A stretch of 64,000 bases of DNA, from the NCBI GenBank assembly GCA_937890005.1, contig CALBZA010000064.1, positions 19,965-83,964 of the forward strand, read 5' to 3'. Source of the DNA: an uncultured Verrucomicrobia subdivision 3 bacterium. GTDB lineage: Bacteria > Verrucomicrobiota > Verrucomicrobiia > Limisphaerales > DASXHY01. The notes under the pieces are model-generated. The model had not been told where the DNA came from, did no database searches, and saw only the letters and a list, made by a program, of their open reading frames with translations. Below, piece by piece: positions 43,775 to 53,534 of the stretch. The number at the start of each line of letters is the position of its first letter. Position 1 is the first letter of the stretch. Position numbers and translations under genes: made by a program.

Positions 43775-43819
43775 GTTCGCGCAGTTTGGCGAACGCACCG
43801 CGGGTTGGCAACTGCGGTG

Positions 43820-43870
43820 GGGACCTGCTCGAAGGTGGAATGAGGAATGTAGAGTGGTGAATGTGGTCGG
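43820..43870. repeat. Degenerate word-repeat upstream of metG
   Basis: On the plus strand GGTGGAATGAGGAATG then GTGGTGAATGTGG, short direct repeats of a GGAATG/GTGAATG word, in the metG-ClC divergent region. Confidence 0.35.
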
Positions 43871-43980
43871 TTGCTGACGTCGTTCGCGGGAGCACTTTGT
43901 GGCAACCCGTGAATTGGTTCGCGGCGTCCCGATCGATTCTCCCACTCGTAAAATGATTCAACATCGGTAACATTTCCGGC

Positions 43981-45822
43981 GTGGAGCTCCTGAAACAAAG
44001 GAAAGCGGTCACACGATTGCACCAGTTTTTCCGGCTGCATTGGCAGCGGCTCCTTCGTATTCGCGAACGGATTCGATTCAGTGAGGAGGCCTTTCATCTC
44101 ATTCTTGCCGGAGGCGTCGGAGTCGTTGGCGGACTCGTGAATCTGTTTTCGTACTACGCGACCGAATCGGTGAAGCTTCTGTTTTTGCGGCGTCCGGGCG
44201 ATCCCGCTGAAATCGCCGAAATGATGAACGGCTGGGAGCGATTGATCACTCCGACCATTGGCGGTCTTTGCGCGGGGCTGGTGTTGTATTGGGGACTGCG
44301 GCTCGTCGGCAAGCAGGGACCGAGCAACCTGCTCGAGGTGGTCGTTGCCGGTGACGGACGTCTTCCCTTGCGAACGGCGATTGTGAAATTCGCTTCGTCA
44401 TTGTTGAGCATCGGCACCGGTGGCTCGATAGGACGCGAGGGCGGCATCACGCAGCTTTCCGCCACGCTGGCATCCAAGTGGGGACAGGTGGCGAAATGGC
44501 CGCCGTATCGGTTGCGCATGCTTGTCGGATGCGGAGCGGCTTCGGGAATCGCGGCTGCCTACAATGCGCCGATTGCCGGTGCAGTATTTGCGTCGCTGAT
44601 CGTTCTCGGGAATTTCTCGATGAACCTGTTCGCGCCGCTGGTTTTCGCTTCTGTGGTGGCGACGATGGTGTCGCGCAGTTTTTTTGGGATCAGACCGTGG
44701 TACACGGTGCCACCGTTCGATTTCACCAGCGTGATGCAGCTTCCGTGGTTTCTGCTGCTCGGCGCGCTCGCGGGTGTCTTGGGCGCTTCGTTTCTCGTGC
44801 TGTTGCGTCGGAGCGAAGATGTGTTCCAGATGCTGAAGGCGCCAATCTATATCCGGCTCGCAGTCGGCGGTCTCGCCGTGGGAATTATAGCGCAACTCTT
44901 CCCGCAGGTCTGGGGCAATGGTTATTCGACAACGAATCAGATTCTGCTCGATCCGGTTCAACTCATCCAGGAACCGTTCAGCGGCGAACGACAGCTGCTC
45001 ATTGTGCTGATCGGATTGCTGCTCGCAAAACTGGTGGCGACGCTGGCGACGGTCGGTTCGGGTGCAGTGGGTGGTGTTTTCACACCGACATTGTTTCTCG
45101 GCGCGGCACTGGGCGCGGCGTTCGGAATCGGCCTTCATCAATTGGGCGGCGGAAAGGAACTGCCTGTCGCAGCGTTCGCGCTCGTCGGCATGGGCAGCAC
45201 GCTGGCTGCGACGACGCGTTCGCCGCTGCTGGCGATCATTATGATTTTCGAAATCTCACTCGATTATTCGCTGATGCCGCCGCTGATGCTTGGATGTGTT
45301 GTGGCGATTTTGGTGGCGAGCCGGTTCGTGACCGATTCCGTCTATACGGAGCCGCTGCGACGCAAAGGATTGAACGTTCGGCAGGAATCGACCGATCCGG
45401 GCGCGGCGACGGAGAAGACCGTTGCCGATGTCATGCAGGCGCCTGTAACGCCGGTGCGCGAGAACGCCACGCTGGGTGAACTCGCCGAACGCTTTCTCAG
45501 CAGCCCAAACAATTTCCTGCCGGTGGTCGATGCGAAACAACAGTTCATCGGCATCGTCGCGCTGCACGATCTGAAGGAGTATTTGAACACGGGAATGGAA
45601 TTGAAGGCGGTGATTGCTTACGACGTGATGCGGCCGCCGCCGAGTTGCGTGACGCCGAATCAGCGTCTGCTCGACATTCTTCCGATCGTGCTCGCGAGCG
45701 AACAGCGCAACATTCCCGTGGTGAACAATCTCAAGGAGAACCGGCTGGTGGGCGCAGTCGTTCGTGCGGAAGTGTTGAACCTGTTTTCGGAAGCGATTGC
45801 AGCGAGCAGCAAGCCGGGTTGA
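43981..45822 (+). CDS. ClC-family chloride channel/transporter with CBS pair
   Basis: A 613-residue protein with the ClC membrane fold and two C-terminal CBS domains (about 470-600). Selectivity regions are GSIGREGGI, with the gating Glu present but Gly where Pro is usual, and GAVGGVFTPTLFLGA; the first filter (usually GSGIP) reads KQGPSN. The CBS pair (VADVMQAPVTPVREN; IAYDVMRPPPSCVTPNQRLL) probably senses nucleotides. It starts at a GTG. Confidence 0.92.
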   Translation: MELLKQRKAVTRLHQFFRLHWQRLLRIRERIRFSEEAFHLILAGGVGVVGGLVNLFSYYATESVKLLFLRRPGDPAEIAEMMNGWERLITPTIGGLCAGLVLYWGLRLVGKQGPSNLLEVVVAGDGRLPLRTAIVKFASSLLSIGTGGSIGREGGITQLSATLASKWGQVAKWPPYRLRMLVGCGAASGIAAAYNAPIAGAVFASLIVLGNFSMNLFAPLVFASVVATMVSRSFFGIRPWYTVPPFDFTSVMQLPWFLLLGALAGVLGASFLVLLRRSEDVFQMLKAPIYIRLAVGGLAVGIIAQLFPQVWGNGYSTTNQILLDPVQLIQEPFSGERQLLIVLIGLLLAKLVATLATVGSGAVGGVFTPTLFLGAALGAAFGIGLHQLGGGKELPVAAFALVGMGSTLAATTRSPLLAIIMIFEISLDYSLMPPLMLGCVVAILVASRFVTDSVYTEPLRRKGLNVRQESTDPGAATEKTVADVMQAPVTPVRENATLGELAERFLSSPNNFLPVVDAKQQFIGIVALHDLKEYLNTGMELKAVIAYDVMRPPPSCVTPNQRLLDILPIVLASEQRNIPVVNNLKENRLVGAVVRAEVLNLFSEAIAASSKPG

Positions 45823-45886
45823 GCGGAATGTTTCCGTTGGAACGAAGCGAAGGGGCGGGCTTGTTTTGGCAACAACGGCAGCTGCG

Positions 45887-46882
45887 TCAGAACAACAGCG
45901 TCGGCAATCCCAGCACAAGCGCCAGAATCCAGATCAATGTCACCGCCGCCGTCTTCGACAAGCCCCTTCGAACCAACCGGTGGGAAAGGTGGTTTGTGTC
46001 GCCAACGTAAAACGGCTTGCGCATCCATGTGCGCAACAGAACCACCCAGACCATGTCGCCGAGCGGGACTGCGAGAATCAACAATGGACTCAACACTGCC
46101 CATGCGCGCGGCGCCTCCCGCGTGTGGAAATGCGGCAGAATCGCAAGCACCGCGAGCAGGAAGCCGATCAGATGACTCCCTGCATCGCCGAGAAATGCTT
46201 TTGCTTTCGGAAAATTGTGCGGAAGAAATCCAATCAACGCACCACAGGCCAGCGACGCAATCAACGCCACGAGATATTGTCCTGCCGCCGCCGAGACGAT
46301 CGCGAAATAAAGCGCCCCAATCGCACCGAGCCCGCTGCAAAGGCCGTTCATGTTGTCCATGAAGTTGAACGCGTTGATCACGGTGAGAATCCAGAGGATT
46401 GTCACCGCATAACTGAAAATCACGCTCGGGACGAAGAGTGTGATGCGGATGCCCGCCGTCGCGACAAGGAACGCGATGGCGAACTGGGCGCCGAATTTCA
46501 TCGCGGGTTTCAATTCATATTTGTCGTCCCATACCCCCACCAGAAGCATGCCGAGAGCGCCGAAGAAAATGGATCCCAGTTCCACAGCACGACGGTTCAA
46601 GCCGTGCGTCAGCCGATGGAGCAGGTCTGCGTCGAGCAGTGCGAATTGTGGAATGGCGTTTTGAATTCCGATCCATGCCAGGGCCAGCAGCGTCGGTATC
46701 AGCAAACCGGTCATCACGGTAAATCCGCCGGCGAGTGGCACCGGTTCGTGATGGATTTTGCGATGACCCGGATCGTCCACGAGGCCGGTGCGCTGACACC
46801 ATCGCCGCCACAGTGGAAGCGCGAGGAACGCGGTGAGAAACGCGGTGGCGAATGCTGTCAGATAGAGAAAGATGAATTTCAC
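45887..46882 (-). CDS. MraY/WecA-family polyprenyl-phosphate sugar-1-phosphate transferase
   Basis: A 331-residue membrane enzyme that transfers a sugar-1-phosphate (probably HexNAc) from a UDP sugar to undecaprenyl phosphate. Family motifs: VGVWDDKYELKP, NAFNFMDNMNGL, FLGDAGSHLIGF and NHLSHRLVRRG (the His-rich loop of the WecA/TagO type). It starts at a GTG that overlaps the stop of the glycosyltransferase (GTGA, 4 bp). It likely starts a lipid-linked glycan. Confidence 0.9.
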   Translation of the reverse strand: MKFIFLYLTAFATAFLTAFLALPLWRRWCQRTGLVDDPGHRKIHHEPVPLAGGFTVMTGLLIPTLLALAWIGIQNAIPQFALLDADLLHRLTHGLNRRAVELGSIFFGALGMLLVGVWDDKYELKPAMKFGAQFAIAFLVATAGIRITLFVPSVIFSYAVTILWILTVINAFNFMDNMNGLCSGLGAIGALYFAIVSAAAGQYLVALIASLACGALIGFLPHNFPKAKAFLGDAGSHLIGFLLAVLAILPHFHTREAPRAWAVLSPLLILAVPLGDMVWVVLLRTWMRKPFYVGDTNHLSHRLVRRGLSKTAAVTLIWILALVLGLPTLLF

Positions 46883-48051
46883 GGAACGTTGATCCCCCGG
46901 GCTTTGGCGAGTTGCAGGTAAACCCGAGCCTGCTGCTCGATCATGTTTTCGACCGTGAATTGTTCGGAAACCATTTTCCGTCCGCGTTCGCCGAATTGTT
47001 GCCGCAGCCCGGGCATCCTGGCGAGCTTCAACAGGTGTTCGCCAACCGATGCGATGTCCGCGGTGGGAATCAGGAAACCTGTTTCGTTGTTGATGCAGAC
47101 TTCGCCCGCACCGGCGAAATTATAGGCGAGCACCGGCTTTCCCGCCGCGAGCGCCTGTGGCAACGCACGCGACAATGCTTCGCGATAAGAGAGATGCGCC
47201 ACGCAATCCATGACGCCCACATATTTCGGAACTTCTGACGGTGGCACTAGACCGGTGAACCAAATATGATCGGCCAGCCCGAGTGCTTTTGCCTCCGCTT
47301 CGATGGAACTTCGCAACGAACCGTCGCCCACGAACAACAGCTTTACATTTGGAAACTTCGAACGCATCAGGCTCACGGCTTGAAGCAGATCGCTGTGTCC
47401 CTTCAGCGGTGCGATGCGGCTGATCTTCCCGATCACAAAATCGTCGGGTGCAAAACCGAGTGCGGCGCGCAGGGCCGGATCGTTCGTGGCCCGGGTGAAT
47501 GCGGCGACGTCGAATCCACTGAAGACGCGCGTGTACATCTCCGGGCGACCGATTCCAACAGCGAGATAGGAACTGGTCATTGCATGGGCGGAACAGAAAA
47601 AATGGTGCGTCAGCCGGCCGGCATAACGTTCCGCTGCGGTGAACGCTGCATTGGCAAACTGGTTGTAAAACGGACCGAAGGAAGGGCCGTGGATGTGATG
47701 AATGATGATCGGCACGCCGGCTTTTGCCGCAGCCATGCGTCCGAGAATTCCGGCCTTGCCGCTGTGTGTGTGGACGATGTCGGGCCGATCCTTTTGAAAG
47801 AGCCGCGTCAGTTTCCGGAGCGCGATCCAGTCTTTCAATGGATGAACCGGGCGGACGAGTTCGGGCACGATCGTCAACAGTCCGGGAACGTTCGCGACGA
47901 GTGATTCCATTGAACCTTCCGGTCCAATGGACGGACCGGAAATGAGCTGAAGTTCAAAGCCCGGTCTCTGTCGGAGACCGAGCACGGAGGTGATGGTGTT
48001 CTCCTGGGCGCCGCCAACCACGAGCCGCGTGATGACGTGGGTGATCCGCAT
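46879..48051 (-). CDS. GT4-type glycosyltransferase
   Basis: A 390-residue GT-B fold enzyme. The N-terminal Gly-rich loop is ITRLVVGGAQENTI; the C-terminal domain has GKISRIAPLKGHSDL, LFVGDGSLRSSIE and EALSRALPQALAAGKPVLA with the nucleotide-sugar Glu. The start MRITHVITRLVVGG at 48051 was chosen; a longer frame adds 51 residues read through the previous gene. It overlaps the WecA-like gene and follows the TPR gene by 10 bp. Confidence 0.92.
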   Translation of the reverse strand: MRITHVITRLVVGGAQENTITSVLGLRQRPGFELQLISGPSIGPEGSMESLVANVPGLLTIVPELVRPVHPLKDWIALRKLTRLFQKDRPDIVHTHSGKAGILGRMAAAKAGVPIIIHHIHGPSFGPFYNQFANAAFTAAERYAGRLTHHFFCSAHAMTSSYLAVGIGRPEMYTRVFSGFDVAAFTRATNDPALRAALGFAPDDFVIGKISRIAPLKGHSDLLQAVSLMRSKFPNVKLLFVGDGSLRSSIEAEAKALGLADHIWFTGLVPPSEVPKYVGVMDCVAHLSYREALSRALPQALAAGKPVLAYNFAGAGEVCINNETGFLIPTADIASVGEHLLKLARMPGLRQQFGERGRKMVSEQFTVENMIEQQARVYLQLAKARGINVP

Positions 48052-48061
48052 GTTCGACGGA

Positions 48062-50974
48062 TCAGTTTGGCGGGTTTCGGAGCTGGTTGATCTTGTCGCT
48101 GAACAGCCTTGCCTGCGGAGAATCGATTGGCGTGTTGCGGAGGCAGATTTCCAGGTATTGAATCGCAGCGTTCGTGTCCTTCCGGCGCAGTGCGATCTCG
48201 GCAAGACCGCTGTTGATGTCGATCGAGTTCGGGTAGGTTTTCTTCAGCGAATCGTAGTCCTGCTGCGCTTCGTCGAGGCGTTCGGCACCAAGATAGGCAA
48301 CGGCACGATACAATTGCGCGCCGTAATTCGTTCCCTGTGCGGAGATCACTTTCGAGAGCGGTTCAATCGCATCCTGAAATCTCCCGGCCTGGATGTTCAA
48401 GACACCCTTGTTGAGCAGTAGCTGATTGTCATTCGGATTGAGCTGAAGCAGGCGGTCGATTGCAATGAGCGCATTCGTATAGCTGCGGAAGACGGTGGAG
48501 ATCTGAACAACGGTCGAGAGCGTCTGCGGATTCTTCGGCTCCTGATCCATGACGTTCCGCAACATGCGATCGGCTTCCTCCGTCCGTTTCGCAACGTAGA
48601 GGGCGCCGGCCTCGGCTTGAAGCAGGTCGATGGGCCGGATGCCGAGCTGGGCGAGTTCGTCCTTGTGCGAACGGAGCATCGCCAGCAGTTCCGACGCCTT
48701 GTCCGGCTGCTGCGTGATGACGTAAAGGCGCGACAGCCAGAAAGCGACCTGGACGTTGTCAGGCATCAGCTGGTAAACGCGCTCCACATTTTGGGCCGCC
48801 TGACGAAAGTTGTTTCCCTGGGCAAAGGCGAGTCCAAGGGCGAAACATAACGTCGGTTCATCCACGGGGCCGGTTTCCTGAATCATCTGCTGGATGTTGC
48901 GATATTGGCCCAATTCGGCTTCCAGGCTTTTGGCGGGGCGCAGCTCGGGCTTCTTTCCTGACTGGAGGGCGATGTTGAAGTTCAGGTTTTTCTCCGCGAT
49001 GACATTGTCCGGGAAAAGCGCCAGAGCCGTCCGGAAATGTTGCTGGGCCTTGTCCAGGTGCCCGGCTCGCTGCAGTTGCACGCCCCACGAATTGAGCATC
49101 TGGGAGTAATAGCTCCCGAGCAGGACTGCAGTGACATTTGGCTGAAAGGGAATCTGAAACTTGTCACGCAACACCTGTCCGAAGGTCACCTCGCTCCGGA
49201 GAGCGGGAGGCGCAATGACCGGAATCAGGCGATTCAGCGCAGCCTGGTGTTCTTCCCAGACCTTCTCATTGGCAGCGATCTCAGCTTCGGAAAGCGGAAG
49301 TCCGTGTAGGGAGTTGGTTGGATAACGGACAAGGTCCAGGGTCAGGCCGTTGGGACGGGCGTTGAAGAACTCGAAATAGTAACCGAAGCTCGGATGCAAG
49401 TAGGTGAGCGGGCGTGTCTGGGTCAGCCGGAGGATTATGTTCAACATCGCCGGCGCCTTCACTTCTTCGGTGCGGGCGGTATCCACGACGAGCGGCCATT
49501 CATCGCCATAACGCTTTTTCTGGAAACCGTGATACGCCGGGGCTGTCGCCATCAGAGTGTCGATAAACACGCGGTTGCTCAGCGAGCCACCCGTTGCCAG
49601 CGCAGCCTGTGCGAGAAACAGCTTTCGCCCATCGTCACTCAGCACCACGGCGTCGTTCGAAATGTTCCGAACCAGCATGGACGTGTACTCCTTGAGAGCC
49701 GGTCCGTTGGTAATCCGGATGTGCGGGAAATTCAGCAGCAGAAGGCCGGTCGGCACCAGGATGCCCGCAAGAAAAACTGTTCCCGTCGAAACCCGGTAAA
49801 GCGCGAACTGGAAAGGCGTCGTTCGTCCCATTCGATCCGGCAACGGTCGGAACACGAGCAGAAAATAGCCGGTGAGATAACCGATGCTCAACGCCCCGAA
49901 ATAGTTGAGAGCGGCGATGGCGTAACCGAGGCGCCGCGGACTGAACACCGGATCAAAGGCCACCCAGAGACAAAGGCCGAGCAATGCAGCGTGCGCGAAG
50001 TGAAACATCCAGGCGGTGACCGCGCTTCCCATGCGGCTGGGGTCGCCGAAATTCGACGGCCAACGAATGCCAATGACCAGCAATGGAATGAGACTGGTCA
50101 AAGCAAGGAGCAGCAGCGAACTCTTCTTCGCGCCTCCAAATCCGGTGAAATGCAGAAACGCCTGTTTGTCCGAAACCAGGTTCGTTTTCAACGCCTGCCA
50201 GAAATTCATCATTTGCTGGTCTGACAGCACATGGATCGCCGGCAGCAGCAGGTAGAACAGCATTCCGGCGACGCCGAACAGAGTCATCCGCGTCAGAAAC
50301 CGGGGATTGAAGAATTCAAGCCGCTTGGTCCAGATCACCGCCGCCAGGAATACCGGGAACAGCACGAACAGCAGCCAGTTGTTCGCCATGCCGGCACCGC
50401 AGACAACTGCCGCCTTGAAAAGCCAGGAGTCTTTTTCATCCACCCGGAATTCAAGCAGGTTGCGAACAATGTAGGCCAGCAGCAGCAGATCAAACACGTC
50501 CTTTGAACCCGATGTGGAATGTTCCCAGATGGTCAGCTGAAGCGCGCAGACCACAACTGCGAACACCGGCGGAATCCAAGCGAGCGGAATCGACAGAATT
50601 GAATGCGGCGCCTTCTCTCGCACCCGCTGGTCGTAGGTGCGGTTTCTCGGAAGCAATGCCACGGAGCGTGCCAGAAGCGCCAGGGCAAGAACGCCGCAAA
50701 CCACTGAGAACAGGTTCAGCGCAAATGGCATCACCGAGGCCGGCAGCCACCGAATTGGCAGCGTTACGAGATAATAAACGGGGTTCGACAGTTCGGGACC
50801 CCACATCCAGCCCGAACCCCGGGCCACGAAGCCGAGGTTCTCCAAGGAAACCCATCGGTTCATTGTCAGGAGATACAGCAGCAGCACCGCGGCTGCGGCG
50901 ATCCAGGGAAGTTTTGCGGCAACAAAGCTCTTTTCCGGAGCGGGTTTGGCTGGCTTCGTCATCAAGGGCTTCAA
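48062..50974 (-). CDS. Multi-TM DUF2723-like protein with TPR repeats
   Basis: A 970-residue protein. The N-terminal half (about 20-420) has ten or more membrane segments resembling the DUF2723/O-mannosyltransferase-type fold. The C-terminal half carries TPR repeats (LDKAQQHFRTALALFPDNVI; NALIAIDRLLQLNPNDNQLL; RLDEAQQDYDSLKKTYPNSI). This is a fusion seen in PVC and Bacteroidetes genomes, proposed to attach sugars to exported proteins. An ATG four codons in is an alternative start. It is first in the operon with the glycosyltransferase and WecA-like genes. Confidence 0.75.
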   Translation of the reverse strand: MKPLMTKPAKPAPEKSFVAAKLPWIAAAAVLLLYLLTMNRWVSLENLGFVARGSGWMWGPELSNPVYYLVTLPIRWLPASVMPFALNLFSVVCGVLALALLARSVALLPRNRTYDQRVREKAPHSILSIPLAWIPPVFAVVVCALQLTIWEHSTSGSKDVFDLLLLAYIVRNLLEFRVDEKDSWLFKAAVVCGAGMANNWLLFVLFPVFLAAVIWTKRLEFFNPRFLTRMTLFGVAGMLFYLLLPAIHVLSDQQMMNFWQALKTNLVSDKQAFLHFTGFGGAKKSSLLLLALTSLIPLLVIGIRWPSNFGDPSRMGSAVTAWMFHFAHAALLGLCLWVAFDPVFSPRRLGYAIAALNYFGALSIGYLTGYFLLVFRPLPDRMGRTTPFQFALYRVSTGTVFLAGILVPTGLLLLNFPHIRITNGPALKEYTSMLVRNISNDAVVLSDDGRKLFLAQAALATGGSLSNRVFIDTLMATAPAYHGFQKKRYGDEWPLVVDTARTEEVKAPAMLNIILRLTQTRPLTYLHPSFGYYFEFFNARPNGLTLDLVRYPTNSLHGLPLSEAEIAANEKVWEEHQAALNRLIPVIAPPALRSEVTFGQVLRDKFQIPFQPNVTAVLLGSYYSQMLNSWGVQLQRAGHLDKAQQHFRTALALFPDNVIAEKNLNFNIALQSGKKPELRPAKSLEAELGQYRNIQQMIQETGPVDEPTLCFALGLAFAQGNNFRQAAQNVERVYQLMPDNVQVAFWLSRLYVITQQPDKASELLAMLRSHKDELAQLGIRPIDLLQAEAGALYVAKRTEEADRMLRNVMDQEPKNPQTLSTVVQISTVFRSYTNALIAIDRLLQLNPNDNQLLLNKGVLNIQAGRFQDAIEPLSKVISAQGTNYGAQLYRAVAYLGAERLDEAQQDYDSLKKTYPNSIDINSGLAEIALRRKDTNAAIQYLEICLRNTPIDSPQARLFSDKINQLRNPPN

Positions 50975-51439
50975 ATTGGATGAACGCTCAAGCGGTTGGC
51001 AAGAAGTTTACAGGCCCGGTAAGCGGTCCCCGAGGCAGCCAATCAGCGAATTCTTGAAACACCTGAGCCGAAGCACGTCGGTTCAGGCGCCGGAACAACG
51101 ATCGCTGTCGAGAGTGCCCAAGAGAAAACTTCTGCAACGCATTTTGAACGAAGATTCAGACAGCGACCCTGCCAATTCGTTCATACAGAATCGGTTTGCT
51201 CTGCGGTCGGTCGGATTGACGACCGACGCAGTCCTGTCATAGTGCGCCGGCATTATGGCGGCGATGCGACACAATTGCAGAGATGGCGAGAACAATAACT
51301 CCACCCGACCGGAACCCGGCAGGGCTGCGCCGCGCAGCCCCATATTCCGTGCCCCATGGTGTGTCCCGGGAAGTATTCGATGTGTCTCTGCCCGGTCATT
51401 CGACCTGCGTTAATTGAACTCATCAAATCCGACAAGAAC
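50975..51439. other. Intergenic region with modA promoter/leader
   Basis: This 465-bp divergent region has no convincing gene. It contains the candidate modA promoter and dyad (51206-51243) and then a leader of about 190 nt. No known molybdenum-cofactor riboswitch was recognised in the leader. Confidence 0.4.
51206..51243 (+). promoter_or_regulatory. Candidate modA promoter with overlapping dyad
   Basis: TTGACG (51216-51221) and CATAGT (51238-51243) are 16 bp apart, five and four of six to the consensus. The perfect inverted repeat GTCGGTCG-GATTGA-CGACCGAC (51206-51227) spans the -35 box, so a repressor site is plausible. It does not look like the E. coli ModE site. Confidence 0.45.
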
Positions 51440-52204
51440 ATGAAGCATTTCCGATTTGGCAGGCGCATGGCGGCAATCGGATTCTTTCTGCTCCTTTCCT
51501 TTCGATTACACGCCGCAGAGGTCACCATTTTCGCCGCGGCAAGTCTCACGGACGTTCTGAACCGGATTGCTGCGGACTACTCGCGGGAAAGCAGGGACAG
51601 GATCCTGTTCAACTTCGCGGGATCGAGCACACTGGCCCGTCAGATTGAGGAAGGCGCGCCTGTGGACATTTTTTTCTCCGCCGACGAAGCGATGATGGAT
51701 GCGTTGGAAAAGAAAGGTCGAATCGTCCGGGAGACGCGCGTGAGCCGATTGTCCAACACACTCGTCATCGTGGTGAGCGCCCGGGATTCCAAGGCCATTC
51801 GTTCCTGGAACGACCTCACCAACGCGACGGTGGCGCGGATTGCGCTGGCCGATCCCAAGGCGGTGCCCGCCGGTGTCTATGCGCGCGCGTTTCTGACGAA
51901 GCAAAATCTTTGGTCCGCAGTGGAACCGAAGGTCATTCCCACTGAGAATGTTCGCGGTGCGCTGGCGGCCGTGGAGGCTGGCAATGTGGATGCCGGCATC
52001 GTTTACAAGACCGACGCCGCGATATCGAAACGAGTGAAGATCGCTGTGGAAATTTCACGCGAAGAAGGGCCTGCAATCAGTTATCCCGTGGCGCTGGTTT
52101 CGGAGTCACGGCAACCCGAGGCTGCGAAACGATTTCTGCAGTTCCTGAACTCCGCCGCCGCGGCGAAGGCTTTTGAAGGCGCTGGTTTCATCGTTCGTCA
52201 CTGA
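51440..52204 (+). CDS. modA: Molybdate ABC transporter substrate-binding protein
   Basis: A 254-residue periplasmic protein with signal peptide MKHFRFGRRMAAIGFFLLLS. The oxyanion-binding fold is seen in VTIFAAASLTDVLNRIA, FNFAGSSTLARQIEEGAPVD and FFSADEAMMDALEKKG, with further contacts at VEAGNVDAGIVYKTDA. The start ATG 51440 is the one with the signal peptide. It is followed by modB after 8 bp. Confidence 0.92.
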   Translation: MKHFRFGRRMAAIGFFLLLSFRLHAAEVTIFAAASLTDVLNRIAADYSRESRDRILFNFAGSSTLARQIEEGAPVDIFFSADEAMMDALEKKGRIVRETRVSRLSNTLVIVVSARDSKAIRSWNDLTNATVARIALADPKAVPAGVYARAFLTKQNLWSAVEPKVIPTENVRGALAAVEAGNVDAGIVYKTDAAISKRVKIAVEISREEGPAISYPVALVSESRQPEAAKRFLQFLNSAAAAKAFEGAGFIVRH

Positions 52205-52212
52205 TTTTCAAA

Positions 52213-52887
52213 ATGGCTTCTGAAGACTGGCAGATCATCTGGTTCACGGCCTGGGTTTCGGCCTTGAGCACGCTGTGCATTCTGCCTTTCGGACTCGGCA
52301 CCGCCTGGTTGCTGGCGCGACGCGACTGGCCGGGAAAATCCATCATCGAAACGCTGGTATCTCTTCCGCTCGTGCTTCCGCCTGTGGCGACGGGACTGAT
52401 CCTCCTGAAACTTCTGGGCCGACGCGGTGCCGTGGGTGGTTTTCTTCACGATTATTTTGATTTCGACATCGTTTTCACCTGGCGCGCGGTGCTGATCGCG
52501 CTTGGTGTGATGTCTTTTCCATTGCTGGTCCGTTCGGCGCGCGTGGCTTTTGAAGAGGTCAATCCCAGGCTGGAGGAGATCGCCCGCACACTTGGCGCCG
52601 GCGAACTGCGCGTGCTCTTCACCATCACGCTCCCGCTCGCAATCCGCGGCATCGTGGGAGGAATGCTTCTCGCCTTTGCGCGTGCGCTTGGAGAATTCGG
52701 CGCGACGATCATGGTTGCGGGAAACATTCCCGGAAAAACATCCACCGTTTCGCTTGCGATTTTTCAGTCAGTGCAGCTCGGCAAGGACAGCCACGCGCTG
52801 CGGCTTCTGGGCATTTCTGTCGCGCTGGCGTTCATTGCGGTCTGGACCAGCGAACTTCTGCTGCGCCGAAAGAAGAATCTCCGATGA
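52213..52887 (+). CDS. modB: Molybdate ABC transporter permease
   Basis: A 224-residue inner-membrane protein with five to six membrane segments and the EAA loop (ARTLGAGELRVLFTITLPLA, then AFARALGEFGATIMVAG), typical of ModB. Its stop overlaps the modC start (ATGA). Confidence 0.95.
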   Translation: MASEDWQIIWFTAWVSALSTLCILPFGLGTAWLLARRDWPGKSIIETLVSLPLVLPPVATGLILLKLLGRRGAVGGFLHDYFDFDIVFTWRAVLIALGVMSFPLLVRSARVAFEEVNPRLEEIARTLGAGELRVLFTITLPLAIRGIVGGMLLAFARALGEFGATIMVAGNIPGKTSTVSLAIFQSVQLGKDSHALRLLGISVALAFIAVWTSELLLRRKKNLR

Positions 52888-53534
52888 ACCTTGCGCTGAA
52901 AAACATCAACCTGCCGCTGGCGGACTTCGCGCTGTCCGTTGACCTTACCATCACTGCGCAGGTGACGGCGCTGTGCGGCCCGTCCGGTTCAGGGAAAACT
53001 TCATTGCTGGATTTGATCGCCGGATTGCGGCGTCCCGAATCGGCTTATGTTCAGCTCGGTGATCGGGTTCTGTGCGATACAAAAAGAGGAATCGATATTC
53101 CCGTGCGCGAACGAAGGATCGGCTACGTGCCGCAGGACCTGGCGCTGTTCCCGCACCTGTCGGTCCGGCGCAACTTGCTTTACGGACAAAGATCGCGCGA
53201 CGCGGCGGCAGACAATCTCTTCAGCTACGAACATGTCACCGGCGTGCTCGACATCCATGCGCTTGCCGACCGCGGCGTGGCGAAGCTTTCGGGCGGCGAG
53301 AAACAACGGGTTGCGTTGGGACGCGCGCTTCTCAGTTCGCCCGGTTTGCTGCTGCTCGATGAACCGCTTGCGAGTCTCGACAGCGCATTGAAGAGTCGAA
53401 TCATTCCCTATCTCACCCGCGTCCGCGACGAGTTTCATGTCCCGATGATTGTGGTGACCCACAGTGTTGAGGAGGTTCAACCTCTCTGCAGTCAGACGCT
53501 GCAAATGGAACGCGGACAAATTGTGCGCTGCTGA
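52884..53534 (+). CDS. modC: Molybdate ABC transporter ATPase, short form
   Basis: A 216-residue ATPase: Walker A GPSGSGKTS, Q-loop YVPQDLALFPHL, signature LSGGEKQRVALGRALL, Walker B LLLLDEPLASLD and H-loop VVTHS. It ends just after the ATPase core and lacks the C-terminal TOBE molybdate-sensing domain of full ModC (about 350 residues), so feedback by cytoplasmic molybdate through the ATPase is not expected. There is no sign of a truncated pseudogene: the reading frame ends cleanly. Confidence 0.9.
   Translation: MNLALKNINLPLADFALSVDLTITAQVTALCGPSGSGKTSLLDLIAGLRRPESAYVQLGDRVLCDTKRGIDIPVRERRIGYVPQDLALFPHLSVRRNLLYGQRSRDAAADNLFSYEHVTGVLDIHALADRGVAKLSGGEKQRVALGRALLSSPGLLLLDEPLASLDSALKSRIIPYLTRVRDEFHVPMIVVTHSVEEVQPLCSQTLQMERGQIVRC

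Noticed and set aside
51245..51439. Molybdenum-cofactor riboswitch in the modA leader
   Set aside because: A leader of suitable length exists, but no motif of the known Moco RNA was recognised.
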